The position numbers and the translations under genes are program-made. Under the pieces are notes generated by a model, which saw nothing but the letters and a program-made list of their open reading frames with translations, did not search any database and was not told the DNA's origin. From Roseburia intestinalis L1-82 (lineage in GTDB: Bacteria; Bacillota; Clostridia; Lachnospirales; Lachnospiraceae), in the NCBI RefSeq assembly GCF_900537995.1, contig NZ_LR027880.1, positions 4,429,349 through 4,493,348 of the forward strand: a stretch of 64,000 nucleotides of DNA. Direction: 5' to 3'. The first letter of the stretch is position 1. Every line of letters starts with the position of its first letter. Below, piece by piece: positions 16,771 to 25,051 of this stretch.

Positions 16771-17934
16771 ATGTCAAATGCAAAACAAATTGACCAGCTT
16801 TTAGAAGGGTTCTTAAAACGCGGTCTTCCAGGCTGCGGACTGAAAGTCGTCCAGTACGGCAACACCCTTTATGAGGGCTATTTCGGTGTCACTGACATCG
16901 ACACCAAAACACCTGTCACGAAAGACACACTGTTCCGTCAGGCATCTATGTCCAAAATTCCGCTCTACACAGTTATGATGATGCTCTATGAACGTGGCAA
17001 GTTTCTCCTCACAGACCCAATTGGAGATTATCTTCCGGAATGGAAGACAAGTACCCGCTACGACAGGCATCCGAACGGCTATGTCGATATCGTTCCAACC
17101 AGCCGTCCAATCAATATCCGTGATGTCATGTCCATGAAATGCGGTCTTCCCTATTGTAATTCTGCTGCTCCAACCCACGATCTTGTCATGACTGGCATGC
17201 AGGAGTGTATGCAGCCACTCTGGGAAAAAGGATCTTACACTTTGAAAGAACATTTATCTGCCATGTCCAAAGCACCTCTTGCCTGTGATCCGGGCACGCA
17301 CTGGATTTACGGATTTTCCAGTGAGCTCGCCGCCGGAATCATTGAGGCTGTCTGCGACAAACCTGTCAACGATGTTTTCAAAGAGATGCTCTTCGATCCT
17401 CTTGGCATGAAAGACACTGCTGCGATTTTTCCAGACGAACAGACGAAGAACCGTCTTGTCACACTCTATGCCAAAGATCTTGATGGAAATCTTGTTCCAG
17501 GACCTGACTTTTTTGATAAAAAGCATCTCCCTGGAAAAGAAAATGAAGCCGGATGGGCAAGACTTTATTCTTCCGTGGAAGATTATTCCAGACTTTTACA
17601 GATGCTTGCCTGCGGTGGTGTCTATGACGGGACAAGGCTCATGAGCAGTACGACAATTGATCTGATGCGCACAAATGGTCTCACCAGAGAGCAGCTTCTC
17701 GACTTTCCTGACAAAGGATATGGTTACGGACTTGGTTTCCGGACAGTCATTGACCCTGCTGCCGGAGATTTGAACGGGTCCATCGGTGCTTTCGGATGGA
17801 CCGGCGGCTTCGGAAGCTGGTGCGAAGCAGATCCTGCGGAAGGGCTCTCTATTGTCTATATGCACAATCTGATCCCGAATGATGAGCAGTACTATCATCC
17901 GAGAGTACGGACCGCTTCCTACGGATTACTTTAA
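16771..17934 (+). CDS. serine hydrolase, beta-lactamase/family VIII esterase fold
   Basis: This enzyme of about 387 residues has the SxxK motif S59-M-S-K62 in FRQASMSKIPLYT. A YGFSSELAAG stretch stands where the YxN motif is expected, and a C-terminal GAFGWTGGFGSW provides the K/HxG-like wall. Class C-like folds of this kind are often esterases or peptidases rather than antibiotic-degrading lactamases, and no signal peptide is present. The start at 16771 has GGAGG eight bases upstream; the ATG at 16756 contains that ribosome site and is rejected. The paralogue at 18021 follows after about 85 bases. Confidence 0.85.
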   Translation: MSNAKQIDQLLEGFLKRGLPGCGLKVVQYGNTLYEGYFGVTDIDTKTPVTKDTLFRQASMSKIPLYTVMMMLYERGKFLLTDPIGDYLPEWKTSTRYDRHPNGYVDIVPTSRPINIRDVMSMKCGLPYCNSAAPTHDLVMTGMQECMQPLWEKGSYTLKEHLSAMSKAPLACDPGTHWIYGFSSELAAGIIEAVCDKPVNDVFKEMLFDPLGMKDTAAIFPDEQTKNRLVTLYAKDLDGNLVPGPDFFDKKHLPGKENEAGWARLYSSVEDYSRLLQMLACGGVYDGTRLMSSTTIDLMRTNGLTREQLLDFPDKGYGYGLGFRTVIDPAAGDLNGSIGAFGWTGGFGSWCEADPAEGLSIVYMHNLIPNDEQYYHPRVRTASYGLL

Positions 17935-18020
17935 TCCCGTATTGTTCCTCGCCTTCCGCACAAGATGCGGTGGCATCCAGTTTTTATAAACGCGCATATG
18001 CGCAGAAATGAGGTTTTTAC

Positions 18021-19217
18021 ATGTCAGATTTCAAAAACTTAGATCGCCTTTTACAGAAATATGTAGATGATGGACTCCCGAACTGCAGTTGTATGATCGC
18101 CAAAAAAGGAGAAATCCTATATGAAAATTACTTTGGCTGGGCAGATAAGGAAAATACCGTTCCTCTTACTGCTGATCATGTATTCCGCCAGGCTTCCCTG
18201 ACCAAAATTGCAATGTATACAACCGGTATGATGCTTTATGAACAAGGTCGTTTCCTAATGTCAGATCCGCTCTATGAATATTTTCCGGAGTTCCGACATT
18301 CTACCAAAATCATCCAGCTGCCGAACGGTACGCTCGAAGAAGTTCCTGTTGAGCATCCGATCACAGTAAAACAAATTTTTAATATGACCTGCGGTCTTCC
18401 TTACGAAATGATCATAGGAGGCATCCCGGTTCATCACCCAACTGCAAAAGCAATGGCGGATGAAATGAAAGCTTTGCGTGCCAACGGTTACTTCACTCTG
18501 CGCGACCAGATTAAAGCTGCTGCAAGGGTTCCCCTTGCTTTCGAACCTGGAACCCGCTTTCTTTATGGTTTTGCCAGCGAGCTGACCGCCGGTCTCTTAG
18601 AAGTACTCTGTGACAAGCCAGCAGAACAGGTCATCAAAGAAATGCTGTTTGAGCCTCTGGATATGGACAGTTCCGCAAATTTCCTGTTCGGAGACCTTGA
18701 ATCACGGCTTGTAAAAAATTATTACCTGAAACCTGGCAAAACCCTTGCCGATCCTGACTGTCTGACCGTTCCGGATAAAGTACACGAAGCTTCCTTTGTC
18801 GGGCCTCTTGGAACGGTTCCCGGCTTTGCCCGCGTCATTACCAACTGTCGTGACTACACAAAGTTGATGCAGATGCTGGCAAACGGTGGCATACACAATG
18901 GAGAACATATTCTCGGAAGAAAAACCATAGATCTGATCCGTACGAATACCCTGACTCCAACTATGATAAAGGAAGATTTCTCCAATGACTATCTGGCCGG
19001 ATACGGTTACGGATATGGTATGCGTACCCTGATGAACCGCTACGAAGGTCAGCACAATGGCATGCTCGGTCAGTTTGGCTGGACCGGTGGCTCCGGAACC
19101 TGGGCAGAATGTGATCCGGAAACCGGACTTTCCATTGTATATATGCACAATCTGCAGCCAAACCTCGAACAATATCACCATTTAAGAATGCGTGAAGTTG
19201 CTTACGGATGCCTGTAA
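18021..19217 (+). CDS. serine hydrolase, beta-lactamase/family VIII esterase fold
   Basis: This 398-residue paralogue of the preceding gene has SxxK as S59-L-T-K62 in FRQASLTKIAMYT, the matching YGFASELTAG, and GQFGWTGGSGTW near the C-terminus. The two proteins align along their whole length, so they arose by tandem duplication and then diverged. GAGG lies seven bases before the start. No signal peptide is visible. It is followed by a strong terminator at 19258, which closes the MATE-hydrolase-hydrolase unit. Confidence 0.85.
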   Translation: MSDFKNLDRLLQKYVDDGLPNCSCMIAKKGEILYENYFGWADKENTVPLTADHVFRQASLTKIAMYTTGMMLYEQGRFLMSDPLYEYFPEFRHSTKIIQLPNGTLEEVPVEHPITVKQIFNMTCGLPYEMIIGGIPVHHPTAKAMADEMKALRANGYFTLRDQIKAAARVPLAFEPGTRFLYGFASELTAGLLEVLCDKPAEQVIKEMLFEPLDMDSSANFLFGDLESRLVKNYYLKPGKTLADPDCLTVPDKVHEASFVGPLGTVPGFARVITNCRDYTKLMQMLANGGIHNGEHILGRKTIDLIRTNTLTPTMIKEDFSNDYLAGYGYGYGMRTLMNRYEGQHNGMLGQFGWTGGSGTWAECDPETGLSIVYMHNLQPNLEQYHHLRMREVAYGCL

Positions 19218-19257
19218 ACTTTACCAATAATTCTTTTTTATAGTTCCCTCCTTACAG

Positions 19258-19309
19258 AAAAAGAGCTTCCACGCAGTTCTACTACAGAACATGCGTGGAA
19301 GCTCTTTTT
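19258..19309. terminator. strong bidirectional terminator
   Basis: A perfect 18-bp stem has arms AAAAAGAGCTTCCACGCA (19258-19275) and its complement (19292-19309), with U-runs on both strands. It ends the serine hydrolase operon. Confidence 0.9.
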
Positions 19310-19313
19310 CTAT

Positions 19314-19535
19314 TTATCTTCTGTACTTATTGCTGAAATTCAAAATACTTCTTCGTATTATTATGGTAAATATATTTTTTCTGTCAATTCCACTATCCTT
19401 GATTGCTCTTCCAACTGCACGCTCATTTACATAAGCATTTGCTGTATCAATTAGGGAATATCCCATTTTTAATGCCTCTAATGTACTTGTGTAGGCATCC
19501 TCTGGTGATAACATAAAAGTTCCTAGTCCAAGCAT
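19314..19535 (-). pseudogene. aldo/keto reductase N-terminal fragment
   Basis: The reverse strand reads PMLGLGTFMLSPEDAYTSTL and then MGYSLIDTANAYVNERAVGR, the conserved beginning of aldo/keto reductases including the YxLIDTAxxY nucleotide-site region. The similarity ends near RKNIF, and an in-frame TAG stands a few codons before the visible start. Only about 55 residues of a roughly 280-residue enzyme remain, cut at both ends. It marks the left border of the mobile island. Confidence 0.7.
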
Positions 19536-19651
19536 TGGACATTCATTGATAACCTAAATCTTATCCTACACTTTAGTTATCTCCATTGGGTGCTTGAATA
19601 GATTTAGTTCTCGGTGCCCATTTTGTCTTTTCGGTGCTCGCAAGCCCCATA

Positions 19652-19700
19652 AAATAAAAAATGCAACAATGAATTTTTACGATCATTGCTGCAAAAAAAT
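19652..19700 (-). terminator. terminator behind tRNA 3'-half remnant (first copy)
   Basis: GCAGCAATGA pairs with TCATTGTTGC on the reverse strand, followed by TTTTTTATTTT. The same style of hairpin follows each of the other tRNA-Arg 3' halves (23063, 40071, 44701). Confidence 0.65.
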
Positions 19701-19703
19701 CGA

Positions 19704-19744
19704 TGTTCCCTGCGGGAATCGAACCCTCAACTAGTGCTTAGGAG
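19704..19744 (-). repeat. tRNA-Arg(CCU) 3'-half remnant / attachment-site copy 1
   Basis: On the reverse strand this reads from the anticodon loop CTCCTAA through a T-arm GGTTCGATTCCC to the acceptor end AGGGAAC. The 5' half is absent; sequence left of the anticodon (right in window coordinates) does not pair. Its anticodon stem (GCACT) differs from the intact tRNA (GACTC), so it comes from a different allele. The break point is the TTAGGAG core shared with the other copies. Confidence 0.7.
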
Positions 19745-19960
19745 CTCGAATCCACCTTGGAAACATATATAATTCTAAGTTAATCCAAGTCAAGGAAAGC
19801 CTTGATTTTTCTAACTATTCTGTAATTCCATGTCAAAATAAGAAAACTTAAAATCGTCTGAGAAAAATGGTTTTCGCTGTCAAACCGCTGACATTGTCAC
19901 CCTGAGGGTTCAGCCATTCCGTTCCAGCGGATTCATATATATGGCTACCATTCCAACATC
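19745..19960. repeat. island flank repeat, copy 1 (matches 23148-23370)
   Basis: About 215 bases next to the tRNA remnant match the flank at 23148-23370 with scattered changes, for example CCATGTCAAAATAAGAAAAC and GACATTGTCACCCTGAGGGT in both. It has no open frame of note and probably is the conserved end of related integrative elements. Confidence 0.7.
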
Positions 19961-20055
19961 ATCAATATTTTCCGTAAGTTCTCCTCCACCGACATACATT
20001 CTTCCAAGACCGCATAAAATTTTATCAGAACATGTATAAAAATGACCTGTAAGTG

Positions 20056-20238
20056 ACATTGATTCAGAACCGTCTTGAGTACACTGTCAAAGTTGATGAC
20101 AACACATCTGAGAACCTGCAGTCCGCTGAATCCCGTATCCGTGATACTGATATGGCAGATGAGATGACAAGATTCTCGAAAGAGAGCATCTTGCAGCAGG
20201 CAGCTACTTCCATGCTTGCTCAGGCAGAGGATGAATAA
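20056..20238 (+). pseudogene. flagellin C-terminal fragment
   Basis: The frame reads [20 protein letters not shown], then [14 protein letters not shown] and ends [11 protein letters not shown], which is the conserved flagellin C-terminal D0/D1 helix. The long N-terminal and variable parts are missing, so this is the tail of a flagellin gene cut by island insertion or deletion. It indicates that the chromosome or the element donor came from a flagellated lineage. Confidence 0.8.
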
Positions 20239-20254
20239 ATTCTTCTTTTTCCCT

Positions 20255-20282
20255 TTGCAAACCCCCCATTTTCCTGTATGAT
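20255..20282 (+). promoter_or_regulatory. probable promoter of the GH43 gene
   Basis: TTGCAA (20255-20260), a 16-base spacer and TATGAT (20277-20282) stand about 35 bases before the GH43 start. Confidence 0.55.
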
Positions 20283-20315
20283 AGAGATAGATTAACAATA
20301 AGGAGGCATACAGTT

Positions 20316-21938
20316 ATGTTGCAGATTAAAAATCCGGTTTTGCCGGGATTTAATGCAGATCCATCCATTATCCGTGTGGATGATACATATTACATTGCGA
20401 ACTCTACGTTTGAGTGGTTTCCGGGAGTTCGTCTGCACGAGTCAAAAGATTTAGTACATTGGAATCTTCTTCCATCCGCATTGTCCACGACGACATTGCT
20501 TGATATGAAAGGAAATCCGTCATCGGGAGGTATCTGGGCGCCGGATCTTTCCTATGCAGATGGAAAATTCTGGCTGATTTATACGGATGTAAAAGTAACC
20601 GAAGGACCGTTCAAAGATATGATCAATTATCTGACGACGGCAGAAGATATCCGCGGACCATGGTCGGATCCGATCCGTGTCAATGGTGTGGGATTTGACG
20701 CATCGTTGTTCCATGATGATGACGGACGCAAATACCTTGTTCAGCAGACATGGGATCATCGCGAATACCACCATGCTTTTGACGGTATTACAGTGACAGA
20801 ATTTGACACAGATACAATGAAATTAAAACCGGAGACAGCACGTACGATCTACGCCGGAACGGACGTTAAACTGGTTGAGGGACCACATTTGTATAAGATC
20901 AACGGATATTATTATCTGTTTGCTGCACAGGGTGGAACCGTTTGGACACATCAGGAAGTAGTAGCTCGTTCAAAGACGTTAGATGCGTTGAGTTTTGAGA
21001 CAGAGCCTGGCGATCCGTTTATTACAAACTTTGATACGCCGGAACTTGAGATCCAGAAGCAGGGACATGGTGCTCTCGTAGAGACTCCCGGCGGTGAGTG
21101 GTATTATGCAAGTTTGTGTGGAAGACCGTGGAACCACGAAAATGAAAGTTCGATCGACCCACGCGGCTGGTGTCCGCTTGGCCGTGAGACGGCAATTCAG
21201 AAAGTATACTGGGATGAAGAAGGCTGGCCGCGTATCGAGGGCGGACATGGCGGAAAAGTGCTTGTGGATGCACCGAAAGATGCAATCTTGACAGAAGCAC
21301 CGGCAGATCATTCGATGCATGATGAATTTGACACACCAAAACTTCATGATGAGTGGAATACCCTCCGCGTACCATTTACCGAGGAAATGGGTACGACAGG
21401 GGATGGCAGGCTGACATTGGTCGGAAAAGGATCCCTCAGCAATAAGCATGAGCTTTCGTTGGTGGCTAAACGCTGGCAGGCATTTAACTTTGATGCCGAA
21501 GTGAAAGTGAAATTTGATCCGTTCAACTATCAGCAGATGGCTGGATTGACAAATTTTTACAATGATAAGCACTGGTCATTCGCTTTCGTTACGTGGAATG
21601 AGAAAAATGGCCGCGTGATCGAAGTGGCAGAGTGCAATCGTGGCGGCTATCGTTCGTTCCTTCGCGACGATGCGATTCCTGTACCGGATGATGTTGAATT
21701 TGTATGGCTTCGCACAAAAGTAAGAAAGCAGTCTTACAGCTACGAGTATTCCTTTGACGGAAAGAACTATACAGAGATTCCGGGCACACTAGATGCCGCT
21801 GTATTGTCCGATGATTACGTACTCCAGTCATACGGTGGATTCTTCACCGGAGCATTTGTCGGCATGGCATGCGTGGACTACTCCGGATACGATCAGACAG
21901 CAGAATTCCGCAGTTTTGACTATAAAGAACTGGATTAA
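20316..21938 (+). CDS. xynB: beta-xylosidase, GH43 (xylan 1,4-beta-xylosidase type)
   Basis: This 540-residue enzyme starts MLQIKNPVLPGFNADPSIIR. The catalytic base is Asp15, the pKa-modulating Asp128 is in NGVGFDASLF, and the general acid Glu188 is in LVEGPHLYK. The C-terminal 200 residues form the beta-sandwich typical of GH43 xylosidases (DEFDTPKLHDEWNTLR onward). It removes xylose from the ends of xylo-oligosaccharides in the cytoplasm; no signal peptide is seen. AAGGAGG lies nine bases upstream of the start. It has its own promoter and is cut off from the LacI-type locus by remnants, so it may be a core gene trapped in the island or cargo. Confidence 0.9.
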   Translation: MLQIKNPVLPGFNADPSIIRVDDTYYIANSTFEWFPGVRLHESKDLVHWNLLPSALSTTTLLDMKGNPSSGGIWAPDLSYADGKFWLIYTDVKVTEGPFKDMINYLTTAEDIRGPWSDPIRVNGVGFDASLFHDDDGRKYLVQQTWDHREYHHAFDGITVTEFDTDTMKLKPETARTIYAGTDVKLVEGPHLYKINGYYYLFAAQGGTVWTHQEVVARSKTLDALSFETEPGDPFITNFDTPELEIQKQGHGALVETPGGEWYYASLCGRPWNHENESSIDPRGWCPLGRETAIQKVYWDEEGWPRIEGGHGGKVLVDAPKDAILTEAPADHSMHDEFDTPKLHDEWNTLRVPFTEEMGTTGDGRLTLVGKGSLSNKHELSLVAKRWQAFNFDAEVKVKFDPFNYQQMAGLTNFYNDKHWSFAFVTWNEKNGRVIEVAECNRGGYRSFLRDDAIPVPDDVEFVWLRTKVRKQSYSYEYSFDGKNYTEIPGTLDAAVLSDDYVLQSYGGFFTGAFVGMACVDYSGYDQTAEFRSFDYKELD

Positions 21939-21958
21939 TCAATAGCAAGAGCCTTTTT

Positions 21959-22192
21959 TTAACCAGGCTCAATCAGATGGCTGGCGATGCCGCAGAGGAT
22001 TCCGGGAAAAAGGACGAAAAGTCCGGGAACCAGGAAGACGATGAGGCAGGCGCCGGCCATTGTAAATAATAAGATGAAATTTTCTTTGATGTGACCTGCC
22101 ATCAGGCGCACGGAGAGCAGAAGAACTGCCGGAAATGAAGCGCGCAGGTGTGAGATCACGGCAAAGATATAATTGGCGAGAACCCAGAGGAC
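21959..22192 (-). pseudogene. C-terminal fragment of a multi-pass membrane protein
   Basis: The frame contains hydrophobic segments FPAVLLLSVRLMAGHI and LIVFLVPGLFVLFPGILCGI and runs upstream without a start codon until it meets the truncated parA start near 22193. It looks like the last 75-80 residues of a polytopic membrane protein fused by deletion to element sequence. A DUF624-like identity is possible because such genes often neighbour xylosidases, but I cannot establish it. Confidence 0.4.
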
Positions 22193-22215
22193 GAGACTGC
22201 TATTACTTTACACAT
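22193..22215 (-). pseudogene. parA remnant (first codons only)
   Basis: The reverse strand reads MCKVIAVS, identical to the start of the ParA protein at 43550, then breaks off before the Walker A motif. It lies directly behind the internally deleted parB, in the same order as the intact pair at 42741-44425. Confidence 0.65.
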
Positions 22216-22229
22216 AATCCTTTTCTCCT

Positions 22230-22814
22230 TTACGCATCCCAATATTTTTTCATATTTAATTTCAACATTTCCAATATTTCCCGCCTCATTTGCTCTGCTG
22301 TATAAGTGACTGGGAAAAATCTGTGAAGCTGAACCTGTTTTGGACTGTCCCCACATTCCTCTCCGATCAGCTCAATACTCTTCTTTCCTAAATTATGGTC
22401 CACCTGACCACATTTTCTTCTTCCGGCTTTTCGTTTGATTGCTTCGTACTTCATCTTATAAGCAAATGCTTTTTCACTTGGGCTGATCATTTCTCTTTGT
22501 AGGTTTGAATCAACCATTAATACAACAGCTTCATCATCTTTAAGGACTCGTATTATCACAGGAACCCTTCTATATCCTATTTTCTCAGCAGCAAATTTTC
22601 TTCGGTGCCCGGATATAATCTCATAACATCCATCTTTCTTCGGTCTTACTATTAAAGGATTTAAGATACCATACTTTTTGATACTCTCCTGTAATTCAAT
22701 CATCTGGCTGTCTGCCCTGACCTTGAATGGATGATTTTCAAATCCTCTCAATCTTTCCAGCTCAATCTCAACTACTTTTTCATCTTCTTCCAATAATTCT
22801 GTTTTTTCTGCCAT
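22230..22814 (-). pseudogene. ParB-family partition protein with internal deletion
   Basis: The first 150 residues match the ParB at 43568-44425 closely: ENHPFKVRADSQMIELQESI, EIISGHRRKFAAEKIGYRRV and NLQREMISPSEKAFAYKMKY. After GDSPKQVQ the sequence jumps in frame to LHRFFPVTYTAEQMRREILE, which matches the last 30 residues of the intact protein. About 90 residues, including the second half of the helix-turn-helix region, are missing. The product may fold partly but should not bind its centromere normally. The ATG at 22814 is preferred by analogy with 44425. Confidence 0.75.
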
Positions 22815-22838
22815 AGGCAACTTTCTTTCCCTGAACGT

Positions 22839-22885
22839 AAAAAAGCCCGTCCAGAATAGATTGTTATTATCTAATCTGAACGGAC
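22839..22885 (-). terminator. terminator-like hairpin in parB leader (copy 1)
   Basis: On the reverse strand GTCCGTTCAGATTAGAT pairs with ATCTATTCTGGACGGGC, followed by TTTTTT, about 25 bases before the parB start. The position between promoter side and start codon suggests an attenuator. Homologous hairpins stand at 39804 and 44450. Confidence 0.7.
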
Positions 22886-23062
22886 TCTTCCGACAGGACT
22901 TATACCAGGCAAGAAAATAGTGTTACTTTTACTCTGATTTACACCCCAATTCTTATCCTACATTGTGCCTTATCTCTCCGTGTGACGATCTGAAAAATAA
23001 ATCCTGATGACAAGATTTCATTTTCGCTGACAAATTTGCCATCAAAATCAAAAAAAAGCATG

Positions 23063-23097
23063 AAAAAAGCGGCAATGATTTTGTCTTCATTACCGCT
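23063..23097 (-). terminator. terminator behind tRNA 3'-half remnant (second copy)
   Basis: AGCGGTAATGA pairs with TCATTGCCGCT on the reverse strand, followed by TTTTTT. It is nearly identical to the hairpin at 40071 and related to that behind the intact tRNA. Confidence 0.75.
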
Positions 23098-23106
23098 AAA
23101 AATGAG

Positions 23107-23147
23107 CGTCTCCTATAGGAATCGAACCTACAATAGAGTCTTAGGAG
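23107..23147 (-). repeat. tRNA-Arg(CCU) 3'-half remnant / attachment-site copy 2
   Basis: The reverse strand runs from CTCCTAA through the anticodon-stem strand GACTC, T-arm GTAGGTTCGATTCCTAT and acceptor strand AGGAGAC. The acceptor differs from the intact tRNA (AGGGAAC) but is perfectly complementary to the GTCTCCT of the displaced 5' half at 44987-45024. The core TTAGGAG is at 23141-23147. Confidence 0.8.
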
Positions 23148-23450
23148 TTCAAGTCCCCGTTGGAAACTTATATTATTTTGAGTTAAGATAAGTCAATGAA
23201 ATCATTGATTTTTCTACCCTTCCTGTAAATCCATGTCAAAATAAGAAAACTGAAAATCATCTAAGTTAAGCACCTCTCGCTGACAAATGAGTGACATTGT
23301 CACCCTGAGGGTTCAACCATTCCGTTCCTACGAATTCATATTTATGGCTACCATTCTCATTTAGCAATGCAGTAATGATAACACTGTTTTCTTATTAGAT
23401 TACTTATATTATAACGTGTACGAGGTCGGATGTCGATTGTTTTTTGACCA
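23148..23450. repeat. island flank repeat, copy 2
   Basis: Positions 23148-23370 match 19745-19960. Positions 23394-23450 contain AGGTCGGATGTCGAT and a TTTTTGACC tract also found at 40402-40456. No gene is visible; this is the conserved element end between the attachment site and the integrase side. Confidence 0.65.
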
Positions 23451-23669
23451 TTATTTACTTCTATTTGCTTTAACTATAAAAGCCGTAAGCTAATGCTCCC
23501 AGCTTTACATTTTTTTATTCCATCAGTTTTACAAACTTGAATTTATATAATTATTCCTCTAACTTTCCCTATTTTACAGGCTTTCCCGCCTGTTCATTAG
23601 TGAAATGATATGTAGTTTCCCTTATTTTTGCCCTTATGAGATAATCACAAGGGAAATAAGGGAAATTTT

Positions 23670-24965
23670 TTAGTCATTGCCTACCACTTTATCAAGAAGC
23701 CGAACCGATTTTCGTTTCGCATCTCTTGTGGAGTGAGCATAGACGTTCATTGTGGTACTGACATCTGAGTGTCCCAACAATTCCTGTACATCTTTTGGGG
23801 CTGCTCCATTTGCTAAAAGGTTGCTTGTATAGGTGTGACGTAACTGGTGGAAATGAAAGCCTTCAAATCCCTCTAATGCTTTTGCCACCTTTCTGCATAC
23901 CGTCCCCAAAGTAGTCGGAAGTTCCAGACAACCATCCGGTCTTAAGCAGACAAAAGAAATTTCTTTATAATCTGCCGGGACTTCCTGCGTTCTGTCTAAG
24001 CAATAATATTCGTAGTACACTCTGTTTTTCTCTTTGACCTCTTTGTAGTAGTTCGTGTGATAAAGTTCTTCGTACTGCATTCGATTTTTTAACTGCTCTT
24101 TCCGGGCATTACGGAAAATCTCTACCAGTGTATCTCCAAAATCAACAACCCTTACTTTTTTCCGCTTGGTTGGTCCGATGATATATTTGCGCTTTGAGCC
24201 ATCATATCGGATGCTGCGTCTTATGGTAAGGCATTGTTCTTCCAGATTTACGTCCTGCCATGCCAAACCACAGGCTTCTCCAATACGAAGCCCGGCATAA
24301 TAGGCTATCTGGATTGGAAGTATTGCGGCTGGGTTCTTTTTTTGCAGATAAGCAAGCAGTCTTTCATAATCTTCTCGTGAAATTGGTTGGACATTTCCGT
24401 CCATATCCTCATCAGAAAACAAATCCACTTCATCCGTCTGATACCGCAGTTTAATATACTGCATAGGATTGAACGTAATATACTGCTTTGGAAATACTGC
24501 AAAGCGGAATGATTGCTGCATGACTGCGGAAAAAGAATGGATGTAATCTTTGCTGTAACCCTTTCTCTCTTTTCCATCGGGATGAACTCCCCCGAAGGAA
24601 AGCAAATCGAAGAAAGATTGCAAATGTTCAGAGGTTACATTTTTCAGTTTACGTTCTGCCAATGGGTGTTTCTTAATATTTCGGATTGTTCCGAGGTAAT
24701 TCTCCACCGTACCATTGCTGAGCGTACCTGTTTTTAATTCCTCCTCTGCCCACACATCCAAAAGCTGTCCGACTGTGAGATTATCCGCTTTGGCAACAAA
24801 TTTCTTTTTCTCATAATCATCCATTGCCTGACGGAGCAGTTTTTCAGTTTCACTTTTGCTTTCTGTTCCAACGCATTCTTTCTGAACAAGATTGCCGCTT
24901 GCGTCCTCTACATAGAAGCGGTAGTACCATTTCTTTCCTTTTTTTCTTACAGATCCTTTTGCCAT
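23670..24965 (-). CDS. int: tyrosine recombinase / integrase (Tn916 Int type)
   Basis: This protein of about 431 residues has an N-terminal arm-binding domain (MAKGSVRKKGKKWYYRFYVE), a SAM-like core-binding domain (TVGQLLDVWAEEELKTGTLS) and a catalytic domain. The catalytic domain has Arg in GLRIGEACGLAW, HxxR in HFHQLRHTYTSN, His in LGHSDVSTTM and the nucleophile Tyr in NVYAHS. All catalytic residues are present. The start at 24965 has GGAG ten bases upstream; an earlier ATG at 24995 precedes that ribosome site. It lies about 520 bases from the tRNA-derived attachment remnant at 23107 and close to the CACAAGGGAAA repeat, the usual integrase-next-to-att layout. Confidence 0.92.
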   Translation of the reverse strand: MAKGSVRKKGKKWYYRFYVEDASGNLVQKECVGTESKSETEKLLRQAMDDYEKKKFVAKADNLTVGQLLDVWAEEELKTGTLSNGTVENYLGTIRNIKKHPLAERKLKNVTSEHLQSFFDLLSFGGVHPDGKERKGYSKDYIHSFSAVMQQSFRFAVFPKQYITFNPMQYIKLRYQTDEVDLFSDEDMDGNVQPISREDYERLLAYLQKKNPAAILPIQIAYYAGLRIGEACGLAWQDVNLEEQCLTIRRSIRYDGSKRKYIIGPTKRKKVRVVDFGDTLVEIFRNARKEQLKNRMQYEELYHTNYYKEVKEKNRVYYEYYCLDRTQEVPADYKEISFVCLRPDGCLELPTTLGTVCRKVAKALEGFEGFHFHQLRHTYTSNLLANGAAPKDVQELLGHSDVSTTMNVYAHSTRDAKRKSVRLLDKVVGND

Positions 24966-25051
24966 AATCGTATGTCTCCTTTCGATATTAGACAATCGGA
25001 ACTGATGAAATGCTTCGTGCGTGTAAGTATATCATAACTCCGGTTGTCTTA

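Noticed and set aside
18961..19227. Reverse-strand frame opposite the second serine hydrolase
   Set aside because: It mirrors the codon pattern of the strongly supported hydrolase gene and has no domain or start site.
23107..23147. Functional tRNA gene at the 23.1-kb (and 19.7-, 40.1-kb) copies
   Set aside because: Sequence on the 5' side of the anticodon cannot form the anticodon, D or acceptor stems, so these are 3' halves only.
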